Position numbers and translations under genes: made by a program | Notes under the pieces: generated by a model | Told to the model about the DNA's origin: nothing | Seen by the model: only the letters and a program-made list of their open reading frames with translations | Databases searched by the model: none | Part shown: in pieces, positions 59,072 to 64,000 of the stretch | How the letters are laid out: every line of letters starts with the position of its first letter | How positions within the stretch are numbered: the stretch's first letter is position 1 | Assembly (NCBI GenBank): GCA_029263095.1 | Contig: JAJCYA010000079.1 | Coordinates: 1-64,000, forward strand | DNA: 64,000 bases | Reading direction: 5' to 3' | Source of the DNA: Acidimicrobiia bacterium | Lineage (GTDB): Bacteria > Actinomycetota > Acidimicrobiia > Spongiisociales > UBA11373

Positions 59072-60898
59072 TTACTCGCCGGTTTCGATTTCGATCTCGA
59101 ACCACTCGGGCCAGGAGAGGCTCTCGAGTGTGGTCATGCGGAATGCACTTATCGGGTTGTCGCCGGGCGCGGACTCCCACTCGATCACGTCGCCGGTAGT
59201 TGTGAAACTCTCGAAACGCTCTGCCAGCCGCCAATCGTCGCCGACCAGGATCTCCAGTTCGTGCACGGTGTCGCCGCTCGGGTTCTGGAACACAAGAAAC
59301 CGCACCCGCTCCACTGTCGTGGGTTCGGTGAAGTCGATTCGGAGCCATTGAGGGGCATCGGCGCCAGATGACCAGAACGACTCGCCACCGGCGATCCCGT
59401 CGAACGCCAGCGCTGGCTCATGGTCGGAGCGGCTCATCGAGGCCGAGGCGGTGATCTCGGTGCTGGATGACTCGGTCTCACAGATGTCGCTGTTGCCGGG
59501 GCGGCAGTACTCGACGACGCCGCCGAGGTAGGTGGCCACTACCTCGAGATCGAATAGCTCTTCGGGTTCGACGCTGGTGGGGTCGTCGGACACGATGACC
59601 AGGTCGGCCGACTTCCCCGGGGTGATCGAGCCGACTTCTGAATCGAGGCCCATGGCGTAGGCGGAGTTGCGGGTCATCATCTCTAGCCCTTCCTCCACGG
59701 TGATGGCGTTTTCTGCGAGCCAAGGAGGCGGCTCGCACAGTGACCCATCGTCGGCGATATCCGCCCGGGTGACGTAGCTCGCCAGATCGCGGAGAGGCGA
59801 TACCGGGGGCAGCGCCGGGTCGTCGCCGTGCCAGGCGATCGGGAGATCGGGATTGGCATCGATCAGTGCCCGCCAATCCTCGCCATCTTCCCGATAGGAG
59901 TCGGTCCAGGGCACATCTGCACAGGTTGGGAAGTAGCCGAAGATAACGGGGATTATTCCGATCTCCGCGTACCGGCCAATCACATCTGGTGTCGCGATGG
60001 AATTGTGATCGATCCGGTGTCGCAGCTCATTGGGGCCGCCGCCAAGAGCCGCTGCGAGCGCATCCTGGGAGTCCTTGATTGCCAGATCCCCCTGAGCATG
60101 CAGCAAGAGTTGGTAGCCGGCATCGTGCGCCGTCCGCGTCATCTCGATGAGGAACTCCGGACTGTGGAACGGCTGGTCGATATCAACGCCGTCGATGAAC
60201 GGCTCGCTGGCGGCAAGCAAGCCGCAGGCACCTCCGTCCGTGAAGATCTTGACACCCGCCACGAATAGCCGATCGCCGAACGATGTGCCCGGCGGATAGG
60301 TCTCGTACCAGGTTCCCTGATCCTCGCCGCAGTAGGTGGTGCGACCCAGGTACAGCCCCACCCGGATCTTCAGATCGTCCGCGACGGCCAGAAACTCTTC
60401 CAGCAACTCGGGCTCGACCGAAGCGTCCGCCAGCGACGTGATGCCGTTGGCGAGCGCGGTTTGCTGGCCAACGAGGATGGATTCACCGGCATCGCTCAGA
60501 AGATGAGTATGCGGGTCTACAAACCCGGGCAAGAGAGCACGACCACCGAGATCGACGATCGTCGCTCCCGCCGACGCGTAGGGCATGATCTCTTCGACAG
60601 TTCCGACGGCGGTGATCCTGTCTCCATTGACTGCGATGGATTCGACGACTCCCAGCTCTGGATCCATTGTCAGGATCGGTCCGCCGCGAATGATGAGGTC
60701 GGCGGGCGGCGGCGGGTCCTGGCCGACTTCTGTCGTGCTGGTCGTGACGGCGGCGGTGCCGATGGTCGCGGGTTGTGTCGTTGGTGGGGTCGTGGGAGGT
60801 TGGGTCGTTGTGGTGGTTGGAGTAGTTGCCGCGTCGCCCGAACATGCCGCTGCGGTGAGAGCGAGTCCTAGGAGGAGGGAGTTCGCTCGGCTGGGCAT
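59072..60898 (-). CDS. Secreted amidohydrolase (YtcJ-like) with C-terminal discoidin-like domain
   Basis: A 608-residue lipoprotein: signal LLLGLALTAAAC, a Thr/Pro linker, then a metal-dependent amidohydrolase. DLIIRGGPILTMD, LPGFVDPHTHLLSD (HxH), the carbamylated-Lys region near LFVAGVKIFTDGG, LLLHAQGD and SITPGKSADLVIV fit the YtcJ/amidohydrolase 3 group. Residues about 480-605 form a beta domain of the F5/8 type C kind (ALAFDGIAGGESFWSSG, PQWLRIDFTEPTTVERVRFL). An extracellular hydrolase that binds a surface glycan is plausible. Confidence 0.85.
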   Translation of the reverse strand: MPSRANSLLLGLALTAAACSGDAATTPTTTTTQPPTTPPTTQPATIGTAAVTTSTTEVGQDPPPPADLIIRGGPILTMDPELGVVESIAVNGDRITAVGTVEEIMPYASAGATIVDLGGRALLPGFVDPHTHLLSDAGESILVGQQTALANGITSLADASVEPELLEEFLAVADDLKIRVGLYLGRTTYCGEDQGTWYETYPPGTSFGDRLFVAGVKIFTDGGACGLLAASEPFIDGVDIDQPFHSPEFLIEMTRTAHDAGYQLLLHAQGDLAIKDSQDALAAALGGGPNELRHRIDHNSIATPDVIGRYAEIGIIPVIFGYFPTCADVPWTDSYREDGEDWRALIDANPDLPIAWHGDDPALPPVSPLRDLASYVTRADIADDGSLCEPPPWLAENAITVEEGLEMMTRNSAYAMGLDSEVGSITPGKSADLVIVSDDPTSVEPEELFDLEVVATYLGGVVEYCRPGNSDICETESSSTEITASASMSRSDHEPALAFDGIAGGESFWSSGADAPQWLRIDFTEPTTVERVRFLVFQNPSGDTVHELEILVGDDWRLAERFESFTTTGDVIEWESAPGDNPISAFRMTTLESLSWPEWFEIEIETGE

Positions 60899-60973
60899 AG
60901 CAGCACCATACGCACGACGCTGGGCTCACGCTCCGCCTAATCTGCGCTCATTAGACCGAGGGAAAACACACTC

Positions 60974-61960
60974 GTGGCAAAGATCGGCATTCTCGGATTC
61001 GGGTCGTACCTCCCCTCCCGAATCATGACCAACGACGATTGGGCGGTTCTGCTCGACACCGATGATGAGTGGATCACATCTCGCTCCGGTATCAAGGAGC
61101 GTCGGATCGCCGCCGCCGACGAATCGACCGTCGATCTGGCTGCTGCCGCCGCCGAGAAGGCGCTTGCCGATGCAGGGATCACCGCTGCCGATCTCGACGA
61201 GATCATCGTTGCCACCGATACTCCTGAGGTCTACTTCCCAGATACCGCGTCCTACCTCCAACACCGGCTCGGGGCGGGCGAGGTAACCGCTTTCGACCTC
61301 GGTGGATCGGGTTGTGCCGGTTTCGTGCTCGCTCTCGACGTTGCCAAGGCTCGGGTCCATGCCGTCAGCAAGAAGGTCCTTGTGGTGGGGGTTGAGATCG
61401 CTACTCGAATCATGAACTGGAGTGACAGAGCCACGGCGGTCCTCTTCGGCGACGCGGCCGGCGCCGTTGTGATAGGTGCCGGCGACGGAGTAAAGGCGGA
61501 GCTGCTCACGTTCGATTCCGGGACCGACGGCCGATACGCGGACATCCTCACTCTGGAGACAGGAGGCACCCGTCGTCCGTTCTCGCTCGACGAGGCGCAG
61601 CGGGGCGGCCACAGGGAGTTCACAATGAATGGCCGTGAGGTCTTTCGCCAGGCGGTGAAGCGGATGAGTGCGGCTGCCGAGAATGTTCTGGACCGGGCCG
61701 GTCGGCTGAAGGACGAGATCGCACTGGTGATTCCACACCAGGCCAATCTGCGGATCATCGATGCTGTGCGCAACAAGCTCGGGTTGGGTGAGGAGCAGGT
61801 GTACGTCAATGTGGATCGGTATGGAAACACCGGATCGGCGACCGTGCCGGTGGCCATGGCAGAGGCTCATCAGGAGGGTCGGATCAAGCCGGGCGACTTG
61901 GTAGTGCTCACTGCCTTCGGCGCAGGGTTCCACTGGTCTGCGGCGGCGCTCCAGTTCTAA
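60974..61960 (+). CDS. fabH: 3-oxoacyl-ACP synthase III family protein (FabH-like)
   Basis: A 328-residue thiolase-fold condensing enzyme. The Cys-His-Asn triad is in GGSGCAGFVLAL, IPHQANLRIID and RYGNTGSATV. The N-terminus DEWITSRSGIKERRIA is typical. It would start fatty acid synthesis from acyl-CoA and malonyl-ACP. The Gly before the active Cys replaces the common Ala. GTG start. Confidence 0.88.
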   Translation: MAKIGILGFGSYLPSRIMTNDDWAVLLDTDDEWITSRSGIKERRIAAADESTVDLAAAAAEKALADAGITAADLDEIIVATDTPEVYFPDTASYLQHRLGAGEVTAFDLGGSGCAGFVLALDVAKARVHAVSKKVLVVGVEIATRIMNWSDRATAVLFGDAAGAVVIGAGDGVKAELLTFDSGTDGRYADILTLETGGTRRPFSLDEAQRGGHREFTMNGREVFRQAVKRMSAAAENVLDRAGRLKDEIALVIPHQANLRIIDAVRNKLGLGEEQVYVNVDRYGNTGSATVPVAMAEAHQEGRIKPGDLVVLTAFGAGFHWSAAALQF

Positions 61961-62017
61961 TCGGATTCTCATCCCCGACTGGCGGACTAGGGAAACCGGC
62001 TAGCTAGCGTCCCGTCC

Positions 62018-63088
62018 ATGATGCTGCGTCGCACCGCCCTTGCCGTCGTCGTGCTGCTGACCGTTTCGGCATGTGCACCGCGGCAAACCCGCGACCACAT
62101 CCAGTCCAATGAGGACCGTATTGCGGCGCTGGAGGAGGGGCTTTTCCAAGCCACATCGACAACGACGACGATTGCGCCATCGACAACAACGACAGTCACT
62201 ACCGAGGTCGCGGTGCTGGATTTGCCGGAAACGGTCGAACCGGTGGCCGCTATTGCGGCCGCCGTCGGTCCTGCGGTGGTGCAGATCGACACCGCCAATG
62301 CACTGGGCTCCGGCGTCTTGTTTTCGACTGAGGGACTCATTCTCACTGCCCATCACGTGGTCGAGGGGGAGACCGAGGTGCTTGTTCGTCTGTACGACGG
62401 ACGCACGTTCGAAGGCACCGTGCTCGGATTCCACGAACTCACCGACATCGCCGTTGTAACCATCCCGGGCTCTGAGGATCTCCCCATCGCCGAATTGGCT
62501 CTCGATGCCAACACTCAGGTCGGGCAACTGGCGGTGGCGCTGGGCAGCCCGTTTGGCTTCGAGCAGACGGTCACCGCCGGGATAGTCAGCGCGGTCGATC
62601 GGGAGATCAGGGGTGTGACGATGGTCCAGACAGATGCCGCCATCAACCCCGGCAACTCGGGCGGACCTCTGGTCGACTCCGACGGCCGGGTGATTGGAAT
62701 CAACGACATCATCTTTACCGAGTCCGGCGACAACGCCGGGGTCGGGTTCGCCATCGCCATAGACCTTGCCTTCGTGGTCGTCGAGCAGATAGTTGCCGGC
62801 GAGGAAGTACAGCTGGCGTTCCTCGGTGTCCTGGTAGACGAGGGCACGGGCGAACATCCGGGAGCACTTGTCGCAGAGCTTGTGTCCGGTTCGGCAGCAG
62901 AGACGGCGGGTGTTCAGGTTGGGGACATCATCACTGCGGTCAACGGGCGTGCTCTCACCGAACGGAGTGATCTCAGGGTGCGAATCATCGAGAAGGCCCC
63001 AGGAGACGTGATCGAGCTCACGATCCTGCGTGAGAGCGAAGAGATCATCATCGAAGCAGTGCTCGGCGACACAAGCGAGGTCGAGTAG
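62018..63088 (+). CDS. HtrA/DegP-like serine protease lipoprotein with PDZ domain
   Basis: A 356-residue lipoprotein (signal VVLLTVSAC) with a Thr-rich linker. The trypsin-like domain has catalytic His in LTAHHVV, Asp in LTDIAVV and Ser in NPGNSGGPL; DAAINPGN is the usual HtrA block. One PDZ domain follows (GALVAELVSGSAAETAGVQV, RVRIIEKAPGDVIELTILRE). It probably degrades or refolds misfolded envelope proteins. Confidence 0.93.
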   Translation: MMLRRTALAVVVLLTVSACAPRQTRDHIQSNEDRIAALEEGLFQATSTTTTIAPSTTTTVTTEVAVLDLPETVEPVAAIAAAVGPAVVQIDTANALGSGVLFSTEGLILTAHHVVEGETEVLVRLYDGRTFEGTVLGFHELTDIAVVTIPGSEDLPIAELALDANTQVGQLAVALGSPFGFEQTVTAGIVSAVDREIRGVTMVQTDAAINPGNSGGPLVDSDGRVIGINDIIFTESGDNAGVGFAIAIDLAFVVVEQIVAGEEVQLAFLGVLVDEGTGEHPGALVAELVSGSAAETAGVQVGDIITAVNGRALTERSDLRVRIIEKAPGDVIELTILRESEEIIIEAVLGDTSEVE

Positions 63089-63367
63089 GGGCCAGACCCC
63101 AAACGAAGACGGGGATGTGTGGGGCATCTTCCCCCGCGTCGAACGCTGGTGCCGAACCAGGTGAGCTTCCACGGCACAGCTGCGGCGTCGATCCTGACTG
63201 CACTGTGGGCTTGGCGAGTATCTGCCCGATCCGGGGCCGGAAGCGAACCGGTTCCGGTGTCCGGCCCATAGGGTGAACGCGTCAACCTCCGACCCAGGCC
63301 AGTGCATCGGCTGAACATGATTGCGGCTAGGTTCGCCACTACGACTTGGGCACTACCGTCTCGCACC

Positions 63368-63859
63368 GTGGGGATTGTCTCCAACACCGATGCGGTTCGT
63401 TCGTTTGTTCGCGACGAATACGGCAAGGTCGTCGGGGCGGTCAGCATGGCGGTCGGATCCCGCGACCTGGCCGAGGACGCCGTGCAGGATGCGCTGGTCA
63501 AGGTGCTCCGAGATAGTCATCGCCCCGATCGGATGGCCGCCTGGGTCACCGTCGTGGCAATCAATGAGGCTCGCCGGGTCATTCGGCGTCGTGGTGCCGA
63601 GACTCGCGCCATCGACCGCACGGTGCTCCCGCCTCCCACCGACCCGTTCCACGATGTCGAGATCGGTGGGGTGTTGCGCGACAAGGTTTCGGCACTCCCC
63701 GAGCGTCAGCGTGACGTCGTGCTGCTCCACTACTTCCTCGACATGTCGGTTGCAGAGACCGCCCAGGCGTTGGGTGTCGATGCCGGTACGGTCAAGACCC
63801 ATCTCCATAGGGCCCGGGCGACCCTGGCAGAAGTGATCGGGGAGGAGGATCCGCGATGA
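63368..63859 (+). CDS. ECF sigma factor (SigE-type)
   Basis: A 163-residue group IV sigma factor from the GTG at 63368; earlier starts give an unconserved leader. Region 2: SFVRDEYGKVVGAVSMAVGS and DLAEDAVQDALVKVL. Region 4: LPERQRDVVLLHYFLDMSVA with the HTH AQALGVDAGTVKTHLHRARA. It directs RNAP to a regulon of its own, usually with its operon promoter included. ATGA overlap links it to the next gene. The gap 63089-63367 shows no gene. Confidence 0.9.
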   Translation: MGIVSNTDAVRSFVRDEYGKVVGAVSMAVGSRDLAEDAVQDALVKVLRDSHRPDRMAAWVTVVAINEARRVIRRRGAETRAIDRTVLPPPTDPFHDVEIGGVLRDKVSALPERQRDVVLLHYFLDMSVAETAQALGVDAGTVKTHLHRARATLAEVIGEEDPR

Positions 63860-64000
63860 CCTTCGACGACCGACTCCGCAGAGAGTTGCAGAAGGCGATC
63901 CCGGCCGATCCGCCACCGGACCCGGGAGCGCTCGCCGACGAGTTGATCCGACGGGCCTCAAGCGGAGGCGGCGGAGGCGGCGGTGGTGGCATGCGGATCG
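63856..64000 (+). CDS. Partial protein downstream of the sigma factor, possible anti-sigma partner
   Basis: The ATG overlaps the sigma factor stop (atga), with GGAGGAGG upstream. The 48 visible residues are a charged N-terminus (TFDDRLRRELQKAIPADPPP) and nine consecutive Gly before the window ends. Position and charge suggest an anti-sigma factor or associated membrane protein, but the domain that would show this lies outside the window. Confidence 0.6.
   Translation, partial: MTFDDRLRRELQKAIPADPPPDPGALADELIRRASSGGGGGGGGGMRI

Overview
This window looks like a chromosomal segment of a high-GC actinobacterium, most likely of the class Acidimicrobiia. The evidence for Actinomycetota is the order carD, ispD, ispF, cysS and rlmB-type methyltransferase, a DUF3263 protein, F420-type luciferase-like oxidoreductases, an LppM-like lipoprotein, a SigE-type ECF sigma factor, and many lipoproteins with Thr/Ser/Asp-rich linkers. 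The class is an inference. I saw no transposase, integrase, phage gene, CRISPR array, rRNA or replication origin.

Region 1 (1-12.2 kb) is housekeeping. It holds carD with a basic repeat tail, a PIN-TRAM protein, two MEP isoprenoid genes, a phosphodiesterase, cysS, an rRNA methyltransferase, a structured 130-bp-period repeat, tRNA-Thr(TGT), an AI-2E-type exporter, an alanyl-tRNA editing protein, a CvpA-CAP fusion, an LppM-like lipoprotein and a DMT permease.

Region 2 (12.2-38.6 kb) is a dense catabolic island. It has an aminotransferase, KDG kinase and KDPG aldolase operon; a Leu/Glu/Phe/Val-type dehydrogenase; a GntR/FCD regulator; a complete peptide-type ABC importer; two F420/flavin LLM enzymes; an M24 hydrolase; a threonine-synthase-like PLP enzyme; a 2-hydroxyacid dehydrogenase; two paralogous SDRs; four NTF2-like proteins; two small alpha/beta-barrel proteins; a DUF917 protein; a three-subunit molybdenum hydroxylase; and a HyuA-type hydantoinase. 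Three of its divergent promoters share a palindrome, AATCTATAGATT or close to it, and a fourth has a related AT-rich site. This suggests one regulon, probably run by the local GntR protein. My reading is uptake of a nitrogen-containing (heterocyclic or peptide-like) compound, followed by oxidation, ATP-dependent ring opening, hydrolysis and deamination; the substrate is unknown. The island is bracketed by an intact gene (38880-40112) and a same-strand truncated paralogue of its 5' part (11915-12175), which may mark how the island arrived. One island gene, a DHDPS-family aldolase (24288-24722), has lost its catalytic middle.

Region 3 (38.9-64 kb) is mostly envelope and signalling. It holds an acyl-CoA dehydrogenase, many lipoproteins, a PQQ-type sugar dehydrogenase, tRNA-Arg(CCT) beside a frameshifted and shortened cyclase-ATPase, a stand-alone cyclic-nucleotide-binding protein, a polysaccharide deacetylase, a membrane acyltransferase-like protein, a Zn/Mn ABC importer with a divergent Fur-family regulator that seems to lack a normal start codon, an amidohydrolase with a discoidin-like tail, a FabH-like ketoacyl synthase, an HtrA-type protease lipoprotein, and an ECF sigma factor with the start of its partner gene at the window edge.
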